Source: Tolypocladium sp. Sup5 PDA-1 (taxonomy: Eukaryota; Ascomycota; Sordariomycetes; Hypocreales; Ophiocordycipitaceae). From it: a stretch of DNA of 64,000 nt. Position numbers and translations under genes: made by a program. The notes beneath the pieces are model-generated. The model worked only from the letters and a program-made list of their open reading frames with translations, was not told where the DNA came from and did no database searches. Shown one piece after another: positions 1-10,527 of the stretch (position 1 is the first letter of the stretch; each line of letters opens with the position of its first letter). The DNA lies in the NCBI GenBank assembly GCA_000750105.3, contig JPHH03000036.1:124001-188000 (forward strand), in the 5' to 3' direction.

Positions 1-1350
1 TGTTAGAGCCAACCTTGGGAAGCTTCTTGGCAGGTGTTGCGCCGTCTCCCGGGGTCGCTGCATCAGCCGGGCCTGCGAAAGATGTGAGTCAAAGTTCCAT
101 GTATCATGAGTAGCAGACGCCTCACGTTTCAACGGATTTGTGCCAGGATCCTCGACACTGGCTTTCTCCGTCGTCTCGCCGCCCGTATCCATCGGCTCCA
201 AGGGCTCAGCATTCATCGGCGCTGCAGCAACTGCCCACTCTTCCGGTACATCGCCGTGGGATGTTTTCTGTCTGTTGACTGCAACGACGTCCGCCTCCTC
301 CACCATCTCGCGTAACCGCTGCTTCGTGGCAATCGACATCAGAGCGAGCTGGTCGACGAGGAAAGAGTCGTGCGGGATGTATGACCCGGTGGTTTGAACC
401 ATGGTCGAGTCGGGGCCCGGGTCCATCCGGACCGTGACCGTGGGCACGGGAAACTGTTCGGGCAATCGCATTTTCCCCATAGACTGATTGTTGTTCTTCA
501 TGTCCAGGTTGAGGCCGAGGTGATGCTCTCGCGCAATCTTCTCCGCACGTCGATGGAGCAACGCCACCATAAGGAAAGGGTCGTTGATCTCCTGCGTCCT
601 TTGTACGGCCAAGCGCATCGACGACTCGGCCCAAGCTTGTTGGGCAGCCTTCAAGGCGAACCGATCCTGGTCCTGCGAAGCGTTCGGCTCCGGTGGCTGA
701 TTAGCCGGCCCAGCGCCGTAGAATGTGGACTTTGGCCCGGCTGGATGGTGCGCAAATCCCGTCCTGGCATCCGAGTTGGTGTCCAACGCATTCGAGTACA
801 ACTCGGACATGTACTGCTCCTCCGCACGCAGGTCGATTCCCGTTCCAGCCAAGGAGTCCGTCACGTCGTATTCGTAATCCTTCGTGGGTCGTTCGGCTGG
901 TCGCTGCGGGGGGCCCATGACATTTGCAGCCGGTGCCGGGGAGGCGGCTGCTTGAGGCATGGGCGCCATCGTCGCATTCGTGTACTGAGGCATCGAGACT
1001 TGTGCAGGCTGCGGCGTATGGATAGGTTGCATGGCACCGGTTCGCGCGTCAGGAAGATTCAGCCCCGTTGCCCCGTGCCCGTTGGTGTACGGTGTCGCGT
1101 ATGCTCCTGATACTGGGGGTGTTTGTGAGTACGTCGGCGACGCGGCGTTCATCGGCGGCGTGCCCGCGGCGATGGGGCTTGCGGAATAAGGCGAAGCAGC
1201 ATACGGCGACCCGGGCTGCGAAGAGGGACCGTCGGTTCGGACTCGCTTGTTCGGCGGCAGCGCGTAGGCGGACTGCGCGGCGGCTGGCGAAGGGCTGTGC
1301 TGGGGCGGCGAGAACGCGCGCGGCGGAATCTGTGACTGAGGCTGGGCCAT
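1..1350 (-). CDS. TAF4: TFIID subunit TAF4 (partial, 3' part outside window)
   Basis: Subunit of the general transcription factor TFIID; acts in the nucleus in promoter recognition, pairing with TAF12 through a histone fold. The reading frame starts at 1350 and runs off the left edge. Exons 126-1350 and <1-72; an intron at 73-125 has a GTGAGG donor and a CGCAG acceptor and restores the frame (NPLKR then PADAAT). Residues 1-150 are a low-complexity Pro/Ser/Ala/Gln region usual for fungal TAF4. The conserved core follows: a GTGIDLRAEEQYM block around residue 180, then RMALAVQ-like and FLMVALLHRRAEKIAREH helices. I identify it from this core. The C-terminal end lies outside the window. Divergent from YSH1, with a 654-nt shared promoter region. 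Confidence 0.85.
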   Translation of the reverse strand, partial: MAQPQSQIPPRAFSPPQHSPSPAAAQSAYALPPNKRVRTDGPSSQPGSPYAASPYSASPIAAGTPPMNAASPTYSQTPPVSGAYATPYTNGHGATGLNLPDARTGAMQPIHTPQPAQVSMPQYTNATMAPMPQAAASPAPAANVMGPPQRPAERPTKDYEYDVTDSLAGTGIDLRAEEQYMSELYSNALDTNSDARTGFAHHPAGPKSTFYGAGPANQPPEPNASQDQDRFALKAAQQAWAESSMRLAVQRTQEINDPFLMVALLHRRAEKIAREHHLGLNLDMKNNNQSMGKMRLPEQFPVPTVTVRMDPGPDSTMVQTTGSYIPHDSFLVDQLALMSIATKQRLREMVEEADVVAVNRQKTSHGDVPEEWAVAAAPMNAEPLEPMDTGGETTEKASVEDPGTNPLKREASATHDTWNFDSHLSQARLMQRPRETAQHLPRSFPRLALT

Positions 1351-2004
1351 GGCGAAGACTCGGCCGCAGAGCAGGCCTTTGACCGCGGCGGCGAAGGAAG
1401 AGTTCGAGAGGGCGCTCCCGGGACTGTGGTGTCGCGGGTGGTCTGCGTGGTCTGCGTGTTTAGCAGGCAACAAAGCCTGCCACAGCGATCGTCGCTCGGC
1501 CCATCCGACGCGCAGGAACGTGCCAGACGCTCGGAGCCAGTATCAGTGCCCGTGTCGGGTCGTCGAGTCTCTGGTCAGGGCCGTCGCGATGCAGCAGGCG
1601 CGAGCGAGGTTCGTTGTGAGTCTTCGTCGTCGTGGAGCAGCGTCGTGCTTTGCTCTCCAGGGTGTGAAGGTCGGAGCTACGTTTGGAGAACGGGGGCGGC
1701 GTAAATTTAAAGTCACGTGAGCGCCAACCTCCTCCCTTGTCAATGGCTACTGTTCGCATCCGAACCTCAGCCGAATGGGCCTAAGTGCATGATTGGCAGC
1801 CTCGTCAACTCGACCGACTTCGACTGATGACGCGCAGCAAACAAGAGCATGCAGCGCCTGTCACTGCATTGAGTTGCCGCTCCATTGCGCGCAGCGACGA
1901 CTCGTACAGCGGACGCGACGCTAACCATCCAGGAGGCCCGTCTATCCGTACCCGCCGATGTGATCCAGCTCTCTGCAGCCGACTGCCCACCGCAAGTTGC
2001 AACC
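1351..2004. promoter_or_regulatory. divergent intergenic region TAF4 / YSH1
   Basis: This 654-nt gap lies between two start codons pointing away from each other, so it must hold both promoters and 5' leaders. Short open frames in it have no codon bias or family resemblance. I see no clear TATA box or named operator. Confidence 0.5.
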
Positions 2005-4979
2005 ATGGCGTCCAAGCGAAAGGCGTCCGCGATGAACGCGACGGTGACGGAGGAGCCCGTTGATCCGTCCGACGAGCTCATGTTCCTCTGTCTCGGAGGC
2101 GGCAACGAAGTCGGACGGTCGTGCCACATTATACAGTACAAGGGCAAGACCGTGATGGTGAGTGCAGTGGCTGTGGACATTTACAACCCTGATATCCGCC
2201 CTGCGACCACGATCAACTGCTAACCGCCGCGCGCGTGTAGCTCGACGCCGGCCAACATCCGGCATACGACGGCCTCGCGGCGCTTCCGTTCTACGATGAC
2301 TTCGACCTCAGCACCGTCGATGTGCTCCTCATCAGCCAGTAAGTGACGCTACCTGTACCTGTTCATACGGGCTGGACAGGACGATGGGTCAACATGGTAT
2401 TCTTGTGATGGCACGGACATGCCGCTCGCGATCAGAACGTTGCGCCTATCCCACTGTGATATTTGCCTCGCAAAAAATCCTCTGCCTGTATGCCAGCCAG
2501 ATCAATACAAGACGCTTTCCCTGCCCTCGTTTTCTTCGCTTTGGTTCGTGATGTCGTCTGTCCTTGAATACCATGTGCCCGGACCCCCAAGTCTAGCCTG
2601 CCCTCGAGAACGGAGTAGCTGACGACGAGCCACAGTTTCCACGTCGACCATGCCGCCTCGTTACCATATGTCCTCGCAAAGACCAACTTCCGGGGCAGGG
2701 TCTTCATGACGCATCCCACCAAGGCCATATACAAATGGCTCATACAGGACAGCGTCCGAGTAGGCAACACGTCCTCGAACTCGGCGACTCAGCCCGTCTA
2801 CACGGAGCAAGACCATCTGAACACCTTTCCTCAAATCGAGGCCATCGACTATCACACCACTCACACCATCTCCTCCATCCGCATCACCCCATATCCTGCC
2901 GGCCATGTGTTGGGCGCAGCCATGTTTTTAATTGAGATTGCGGGCCTCAACATCTTCTTCACTGGCGACTACTCCCGCGAGCAAGACAGGCATCTGGTCT
3001 CTGCAGAGGTCCCCAAGGGCGTCAAGATTGACGTCCTCATCACCGAGTCCACGTACGGCATCGCGTCCCACGTTCCCCGCCTGGAGCGCGAGCAGGCTCT
3101 CATGAAGTCCATTACCGGAATCTTGAACAGGGGCGGCCGTGCCCTCTTGCCGGTGTTTGCCCTTGGGCGAGCCCAGGAGCTGCTCCTGATCCTCGACGAG
3201 TACTGGGGCAAGCACGCCGAGTTCCAAAAATACCCCATCTATTACGCCAGCAACCTCGCGAGGAAGTGCATGATCGTCTACCAGACCTACGTGGGCGCCA
3301 TGAACGACAACATCAAGCGCCTCTTCCGCGAGCGCATGGCCGAGGCCGAGGCGTCGGGCGACGGCGGCGCCAAGGGCGGTCCCTGGGACTTCAAGTACAT
3401 CCGATCCCTCAAAAACCTCGACCGCTTCGACGACGTTGGTGGCTGCGTCATGCTTGCGAGCCCGGGTATGCTCCAGAGTGGCGTCAGCAGAGAGCTGTTC
3501 GAGCGATGGGCGCCGAGCGAGAAGAACGGCGTCATCATCACGGGTTACAGCGTGGAGGGCACCATGGCGAGGCAGGTCATGCAGGAGCCGGACCAGATCC
3601 AAGCCGTTATGTCTCGTAGCATGGCGGGCGCTCGTAGAGCGCCTGGTGGCGAGTCCGAGAAGGTGCTCATCCCGCGACGGTGCAGTGTTGCCGAGTACTC
3701 GTTTGCTGCCCACGTCGACGGCGTCGAGAACCGCGAGTTCATCGAAGAAGTCGCTGCACCAGTTGTGGTATGTGCTCCTACCTGAGGAATCCATTCCTCT
3801 TTCCACTCAGCTAACACGTTGCTTTGATAGATCCTTGTCCATGGCGAACAACACAACATGATGCGCCTCAAGTCTAAACTCCTCTCCCTCAACGCCAGCA
3901 AAACCAGCAAGGTCAAGGTCTACTCGCCCCGCAACTGCGAAGAGCTGCGGATCCCCTTCAAAGCCGACAAGACGGCCAAGGTCGTCGGCAAGCTCGCGTC
4001 CATCCCGCCTCCTCTGCAAGACGCCGCCCCCGACGCCGCGGCCGCGCCCCTCGTCACGGGCGTGCTCGTCCAGAACGACTTCAAGCTCTCCCTCATGGCG
4101 CCCGAAGACCTCCGCGAGTACGCGGGCCTCAACACCACGACCATCACGTGCAAGCAGCGTCTGAGACTCAGCGCTGCGGGCATCGAACTCATCAAGTGGG
4201 CCCTCGAGGGGACCTTTGGCGCCGTCGAGGAGCTCCCCGAGATGCGCAACCTCCAGAACCGCAAGGAAGTCGATGCCGACGAAGAGGAGGAGGAGGAGGA
4301 GGAGAAGAAGAAGCCAGAGGACGCAGACGAGGAGGTCGGCGGAGCCCTGGCCGCCGCCTACCTCGTCATGGGCTGCATCACGGTCCGCTACCGCACAAAC
4401 GGCGAAGTCGAGCTCGAGTGGGAAGGTAACATGCTCAATGACAGCATCGCTGACTCTGTCATGGCCGTCCTCTTCTCCGTCGAGAGCTCCCCCGCCGCTG
4501 TCAAGCGCTCCTCGGCCAACAGCAAGCACTCGCACTCGCACGGCGGCCCGGCCCCCAACAGCAAGAACCCGCACGCCAACTGCTCCCCCACCGAGCGCCT
4601 CGAGCGCCTCTTTTGGTTCCTCGAGGCCCAGTTCGGCGCCGACAACGTCTCCCCCGTCGAGACGCCCAAGCTGCCCCCCCTAGCCAAGGAGGAGGAGCCG
4701 AGCGAGGCGAAGAAGGAAGAGGAGGATGCCGGCGACCACGACGCGATGGACGAGGATACAAACAGCGAGGCAGAGCTGGAGGAGCGTCGCAAAAAGGAGA
4801 TTGAGAGGCTGCACAAGATTGGCATCCCCGTCCCGGGCGTGAACATCACGGTCGATAAGTTTGTGGCGACGGTGTGGCTGGAGGACCTGGAGATCGAGTG
4901 CAACAACAAGGTGTTTGCAGACCGCGTTAGAGCCGTCACGGAGCGCGCAGTCGAGGTCACTGCACCCCTCTGGGCGTAA
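2005..4979 (+). CDS. YSH1: mRNA 3'-end processing endonuclease Ysh1 / CPSF-73
   Basis: Zinc-dependent endonuclease of the cleavage and polyadenylation factor; cuts pre-mRNA before poly(A) addition in the nucleus. Exons 2005-2157, 2241-2338, 2636-3767 and 3831-4979 give 843 aa. The metallo-beta-lactamase signature HFHVDHA is split by intron 2 (after residue 83) and is restored exactly by this splicing. Further MBL motifs follow: PAGHVLGAAMF, FTGDYSREQDRHL, then the beta-CASP domain with GRAQELLLILDEYW and the TGYSVEGT and EFIEEV...ILVHGE C-terminal metal motifs. An acidic run (Glu/Asp, about nt 4270-4330) and a second acidic stretch mark the Pezizomycotina C-terminal domain. Intron 2 is 297 nt, long for this genome. 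Ends 218 nt from the convergent VPH1. Confidence 0.93.
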
Positions 4980-5197
4980 TGTACTGTTTACTTCGTACGA
5001 AGCTCCCAATATGAGTACGTTGACGAGAGGCTTGACCACAAGTTGGACGCACGTACCAATGCAAATTGAAAAGTGGTACAAACCATTTCAATTCTAGGAT
5101 GCATCTGTGTTTATGATACAAGGGGGCTGGCTAGTAACAAGTACTAGGTCTACAAAACAAAAACATGAGGGCAAGCCCCTTCTTTTAACAAACAACT

Positions 5198-8024
5198 TCA
5201 TCCCAAGTAGTCCTTCAAGTCTTCCGACTCTTCTAGCAACGTGCTGAACGAGAACGGCGCAAACGGCCAGCCCGCAAACTCTGCAAACTTGGAGAAGGAC
5301 TCAACCCAAGCCAATCGGAGAGAGTGCAGCATGGCGCTGGTTCCCTCCATACACACCAAAATGGCGATACCTATACAAAGTATCAGTTTCCATTCTCGCA
5401 GAAACGGGGTATCGGCGAAACTCACTCAGGAAGAACCACAAGTAGAAACCAGCCACAATCATGAAGACACCCAAGACGCCTGGGGTCTGCAGGACATTGC
5501 CTAGAGTCATGTCCCAGAGCACGACACTGAGCTGCTGGTGGGCAAGAGACAAAGCCCACAGACGCAGATACGAAGCAGTGTGGGAAACGCAGTTCAGGCA
5601 GAACTCTGTAGCAGATTATTAGCATCCAACTATTCACCCCGTGAAAGACCTGAACTCACCAATCGTGTGAATGACCTGGTGAATCAACACCTCGCTAAAG
5701 TCAAACTCCTCGTGCTCGTCGTCAATGTTCTGGGAGATCATAGCCACGCCTTCCCCACCTTCGTCGAAGCTATCGCCGTGCCCGTTGACCAGAGCCTCGT
5801 TCTCATCGTCACCATCCAGGGCGCTAACTCGAGACGTTTCACCTATGCCACGATATCCCGCGGCGCGAGCACGGTTGTGTTCCCAACGGAGATAGAAGGG
5901 CTTGAGGAAGAGCAGGATTGGGACCTGAACAACGGCCAGCAACAGCAGCACAACCTGCACGATCTCCTGTCCAGAGTACAGGCGCATGTCCAAAGTTCCA
6001 GGCTGAAGGAACATGTAGATGAGCATGTTGAGAAGACCTGGAGGCTGAGCAATCATCTTGGGTTCAGGTAGTGTCCAGTCGACCCATTGAACAGACCACT
6101 TATATATGATGCAGATGACGAGGTAGCCAAAGATGGACTGGAAGAAGATCATACCAGGGACAAAGTTTCCCCAGATGTCGATGGGCTTCTTGAAGTGCCT
6201 CGCGTTGATGTACGCGAAGCACATCGAGTAGGTCATGTGGGCCCAGCCGAGAATGATGCTCATCTTCATCTTGTAGCTGTTGCTGAAGAGAAGGTCGTTG
6301 TCGGTACCGTGCCACGCCGAATCGATGCCAAATGGGTAGCGGTAGCCGACCTTGTTCATATCAGCGTCGATCGACATGCCTTCCTTCCAGTTATCTGGCC
6401 GCTTGAATTCCCAAGCGCTGGTGAAGAGCGTCATAGACTTTGAGAAGACGTCATTGTAGATGAGACCAGTGAAAACGGAGAAGACGGCCATGACCAGTGC
6501 GATGTACCGGCCGTAGAAGATCATGGCGAACAGCTCGAAAGTCACCTTCTTCAGCGATTTCTCCCAGTAGATCATGGCAAGCGCAGCGGCAAGCATAATG
6601 ATAGCATGGCCAAAATCGCCAAACATGACGGCGAAAAGGAACGGGAAGGTAACGATAACGGGCATGGCCGGGTTGACCTCTTGGTAAGTGGCAGTACCAT
6701 AAGCGTTAACAATGGTCTGGAAGCCCTCGGTAAACTTGTTGGTCTTGAGATACGTCGGTGGCTTCTTGTTTGTTCGGATCTCGTTGATGATGGAGGGGAC
6801 GGAAAGCCCAGCCCGGTTGGTGACGTCCTGGAGGGTAGACCGGATGAGTGGCATGTCGTTGGTCGGGCACCACGCCTCGGCGATGAGGGTCCGGCGAGCG
6901 CGATCGTAGGAGAACAAGTTCAGGGTGCTGTAAACAGCCTTCTCCTTGGCAATGAGGACCATCCATGCGGACAGCGATTGCGAGATCTGGTTCAGCTCCG
7001 CCTCAAGCGTAGTCTGAGTGTTGCGCAGGACGTTCTGCACATCCTCCAACCGGTTGTTGACCTCGTGAATCTGGTCGCGTCGCAGGTCGCTGTTCTCGTC
7101 GACGTTGTAGACCTCGGCACCCATAGACTCGGATATCTTGCGGATCTTGGCAAGAATCTCCTTGCCGTGGGCAAAGATGACGAAGACGTTCTTGTTGACA
7201 GCCTCGTTGTTAGTGGGGTCAATCAGAGGCTCCGGAATCTCCGACTGGTTCATGTACAGGTTGCCGCGAAGAGTTCGCCAGAGGATACGCTCAAAGGCGG
7301 CAACGCGGTCCCTTGCAATGACACCGGCAACGAAGCCAATGTTCATGCCTGAGAAGGATCTCTCAACATCGGGCGCCGAGTTATGTTGCTCGATGTCGGA
7401 GAGCAGAGGCGCATCGTCGTTGTCAGTCGACGCCCGGATCTCCTCGACGTTGCCGTGAGCGCGGTCAAAGAAGTTGCCAGCCTCGCGTAGGACCCAGCGC
7501 CACTCAGTGAGGTCGCCCTCGCGCTTCTTCAGCGTCTCGTAGCTGTCGTTTAGAGCAGAGATGCGCTGTTCAAGCTTCTGGCTTCGCTCGGAGAGTTCAT
7601 CGATCTCCGAGGTCGAGGGCGATGCGAGCCTCTCATTGTCAAGATCGAGCTTTCGGAGAGCAATGCCGGCCTTCTCCATCTGGGCATAGAAGTATCCTGC
7701 TCTAGTTAGGTCGAGCTGTTCGCGATGGTGGCTCTCGAGATGACGTACGCAGCTGTCTCTCCACATTATCAAGACGTCGGATCTCCTGGGTAAAAGTCCT
7801 CTGGAAAGCGCTGACATCGTCGTTCAACTAGGCGAGATGGTGGGTTAGTCGGAGCAGCCGCCGGCGGATGGGCGATGATGGTGATGGACACTTACGTCTC
7901 GGAACTGGCAGAGTCCAAGCTCCCCGAGGGCTGTGACAACCTCCCGACCGATTTCGTTGGAGACGTACAGCTGCACCATGCTCATTTCCGCCGAGCGGAA
8001 CGGCGTGTCCTGTTTGGGAGCCAT
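5198..8024 (-). CDS. VPH1: V-type ATPase V0 subunit a (Vph1)
   Basis: Membrane subunit a of the vacuolar proton pump; it forms the proton half-channels against the c-ring and anchors the peripheral stalks. Exons 7896-8024, 7749-7827, 5660-7696, 5426-5605 and 5198-5370 join in frame to 865 aa, close to yeast Vph1 (840). The N-terminal cytosolic half (about 1-400) starts FRSAEMSMVQLYV, typical for the family, with coiled-coil stretches; the C-terminal half has about eight membrane segments. The motif SYLRLWALSLAHQQL near residue 765 carries the essential buried Arg. The frame opens 12 codons earlier in an alternative ORF, but the start at 8024 fits the family. Whether it is vacuolar (Vph1) or Golgi (Stv1) type cannot be told; most filamentous fungi have one gene. 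Confidence 0.95.
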
Positions 8025-8643
8025 GGTGACGCAGCTCAAGCACCAGAGACTCGACTGGAGGGTTATGTTGGAGCTCGTCGAGAGCAAGGGAAGCCTGCGA
8101 GCTGGCGTTGAGTTCCAGGAGCCGATCCTCTGACGCGCGGGCGCCTGGTTGTTCCGAGGGACAGTCACGTGATACCTCAGGTGCTCGACGTCACAGCCCC
8201 TGGAATACACCGGGACCACTCTGTTCACAGAGCCGAGCACAGGACATGGAAATCAGTAAAGATGAGACGGTAAAATTAGGTGCCTGGACTGTCCATAGCT
8301 ATATACGCGGCAGAGAGTTCTAAATTTGATCGCTTTGGTTGGCTGGCATGGCAGCTGGGCGAATCGTTGCCTGAACCCAGGCTGTATTAACCTCTACCGC
8401 CCGACAACCCAGCCAAGCATTGTCACAACATCAGCGGCAGAAGAGTAATTTTAAATCATTATCCATTATGCTTTCTGGAAGAAAATTTTGATGCAGAATC
8501 AACCTTTTTGTTTTCCCCACGCAGAAACTCAAGGTATCGACCAGCAAATGCGTTTTGTGGTATCTTCCAACCCCAAACACCATGCGAAAAACAAAAAGAG
8601 AGCAGATGCATTTTCCCCAGGTCGTTTCGTCATGAAAAGCACA
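8025..8643. other. intergenic, VPH1 promoter / F-box gene 3' flank
   Basis: 619 nt upstream of VPH1 and downstream of the next minus-strand gene. The half next to 8644 is more AT-rich, as expected for a 3' UTR. No gene, repeat or RNA seen. Confidence 0.5.
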
Positions 8644-10527
8644 TCACAGTCGCCTCCCAAACATAAAAGACCCGTACATTCCTCCCACCTCGGCGGCCGC
8701 CACCGGGACCTTTCTCATGCCCCAGCTCTCGGCGCCCATCTTCCACCACCGCCGCTGATTCTCCATGACCGTGCCCGGCATCGGCTTCCGCACGAGCCAG
8801 TACCGGCTGCCAAACTCGCTGGCCATCCATCCGACCTTATCGAGGTTCTTGTTGAGCTTGGCGGCCCGCTCGTAGGCGCGTTCCTCGATCTCGATGACGC
8901 TGAGTGGGGCGGATGCCGTAGCAAGAAGGGCGCTCGCGCTTCCAATGATGGTGTCGATTTCCGAGATGTCAAGGTAGCGGAGGTTATGCGGCAGGAACTT
9001 GTCGCCCTGCTTGAACATGCGGTGAATGTCGCTCATGTCCAGTCCGCGGCCAACAGCGAGTTCCTCCAAGCTCTGGGAGAGGCGAATGAGCTGGGGAACG
9101 TGAGAAGCGTGCATCCTGCTTCCTCGCAGGCTGAGGGACTTCAGAGTAGGTGGCAGTAGCGGCAGAAGAGCGTCCACGTCGTGCTTGCCGAGCAAAAGGT
9201 GGCTTGCCGAATCGGTTGCGAGGCTGAGGAACGCCAAGGTCTTCGTGACAGCCGGGTGCGTCGAGATGAACTTGACAACCATATCCGATGATAGCTCCTT
9301 GCACTTAGCAAGGTTCAAATGCGTCAGTCTCGCGGTGGTTGGGATCATCTCCAAAGCCTCGTCCGTAATTCGCGTGCCCGCAACATCCAGGTGTGTCAGG
9401 CGGCCCAGTCGCGGCAGAATGGTCTCGAAGACTGCCGAGGGGAGGCTGAGGCACTTGTGGAACGAGAGCTTTGTAATGGAGAGCATCTCGGGCCACGGAT
9501 TCGCCAAGACGGCGGTGAAGGAGTTCTTGAAAGAGGTGGACGAGCATCCGCAAAAGTCCAAAGCCTGCAGCTGGGGCATGTCAAAGAACAACTTCTTCAA
9601 AACCTCGGGCCCAAGATCGTCGTCGATGTACTCCTGGGCCAGGAATTCCTGGAGGTAAGGGGTAAGCTCTAGGCACTGCGCGAGCGTCTCGGAGGTCAGG
9701 TTCCGCGTCTGGGCCCGCTCGCTCGCCGTCGAGAAGATCATGGACGGATTGAAGTGGCTAAAGTCCAGGCGTCTCACAATAGTGGCGAGGGCCGGGTACT
9801 CGGTGACGGTGGTGAGGAACTTTCGGAAGATCCGCGAGTGGGGGATCGTGATGTGGCGGTAGAGAGTGGTGAGAGTCGTGGCGTGGACAGTCCGAGAGGT
9901 CAAGAGAAGAGCCATCAAGTCCGTGTTGCGCGTGGTCAGCCCATTTGGTGGTATTTCGACCACCAAAAGGTCAATAATGGCACCTGCGTACAATGTTAGC
10001 ATTTCCCACGTCCCAAGTACCGTTTGAGCGGAGGGCAACATACCTAGAACTTCACTGGGGAGCATCTCCAAGGGAGACGATGCTCGAGCGTGGCTGCCGG
10101 CCTGCTTCTTCGGTGGCGGGGTGGGCGAGTCCTCCCAGGTGATGCGCATCCTGTGAAGGTCCTCGTAGCTCCGGCTCGCCAGCTTGCCCTTGATGGGAAT
10201 CTCCCTCCAGCCCTTGAAGCTGTCAGGCGGGTACCAGAAGCCATGGAGCTTGCTGTGCGGCTGCGTCAAGGGGGGTTGGAAAGCGGGCTGCGGGAGCTCG
10301 CTGGTAGGCGACTCGTCAAAGACATCCTCGGGGGCCTCGATGTACGAGGAGACCTTGGAACGGGTGAAGGTCTGGGCGAGGCCATCGTCGTTCTCGCGGA
10401 CAGAGGAAAAGGAAGAGCGTGAGCCAGAATCAGACGGGGAGAGAGCCCGGGCCATGCTGGATTTGATCAACATGGACGTATCGAAGTCAAGCACCCGGCG
10501 GGGCCCGGCTCCGTTGGGCACGGCCAT
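8644..10527 (-). CDS. F-box-like / leucine-rich-repeat protein
   Basis: Probable substrate adaptor of an SCF ubiquitin ligase, inferred only from architecture. Exons 10044-10527 and 8644-9983 (intron 9984-10043, GTATGT donor, GCTAAC branch, CGCAG acceptor) give 607 aa. Residues 1-150 are disordered with Ser-rich and PPPK stretches. An F-box-like helix set begins at LEMLPSEVLGAIIDLLV (about 155-170) and is followed by LLLTSRTVHATTLTTLYRHI. The rest holds irregular leucine-rich repeats such as LQALDFCGCSS, LTHLDVAGTRITDEAL and LTHLNLAKCKELSSDMV. No membrane segment or signal peptide. The spliced-in GAIIDLL sequence supports the intron. I do not recognise a named orthologue. Confidence 0.8.
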   Translation of the reverse strand: MAVPNGAGPRRVLDFDTSMLIKSSMARALSPSDSGSRSSFSSVRENDDGLAQTFTRSKVSSYIEAPEDVFDESPTSELPQPAFQPPLTQPHSKLHGFWYPPDSFKGWREIPIKGKLASRSYEDLHRMRITWEDSPTPPPKKQAGSHARASSPLEMLPSEVLGMLPSAQTVLGTWEMLTLYAGAIIDLLVVEIPPNGLTTRNTDLMALLLTSRTVHATTLTTLYRHITIPHSRIFRKFLTTVTEYPALATIVRRLDFSHFNPSMIFSTASERAQTRNLTSETLAQCLELTPYLQEFLAQEYIDDDLGPEVLKKLFFDMPQLQALDFCGCSSTSFKNSFTAVLANPWPEMLSITKLSFHKCLSLPSAVFETILPRLGRLTHLDVAGTRITDEALEMIPTTARLTHLNLAKCKELSSDMVVKFISTHPAVTKTLAFLSLATDSASHLLLGKHDVDALLPLLPPTLKSLSLRGSRMHASHVPQLIRLSQSLEELAVGRGLDMSDIHRMFKQGDKFLPHNLRYLDISEIDTIIGSASALLATASAPLSVIEIEERAYERAAKLNKNLDKVGWMASEFGSRYWLVRKPMPGTVMENQRRWWKMGAESWGMRKVPVAAAEVGGMYGSFMFGRRL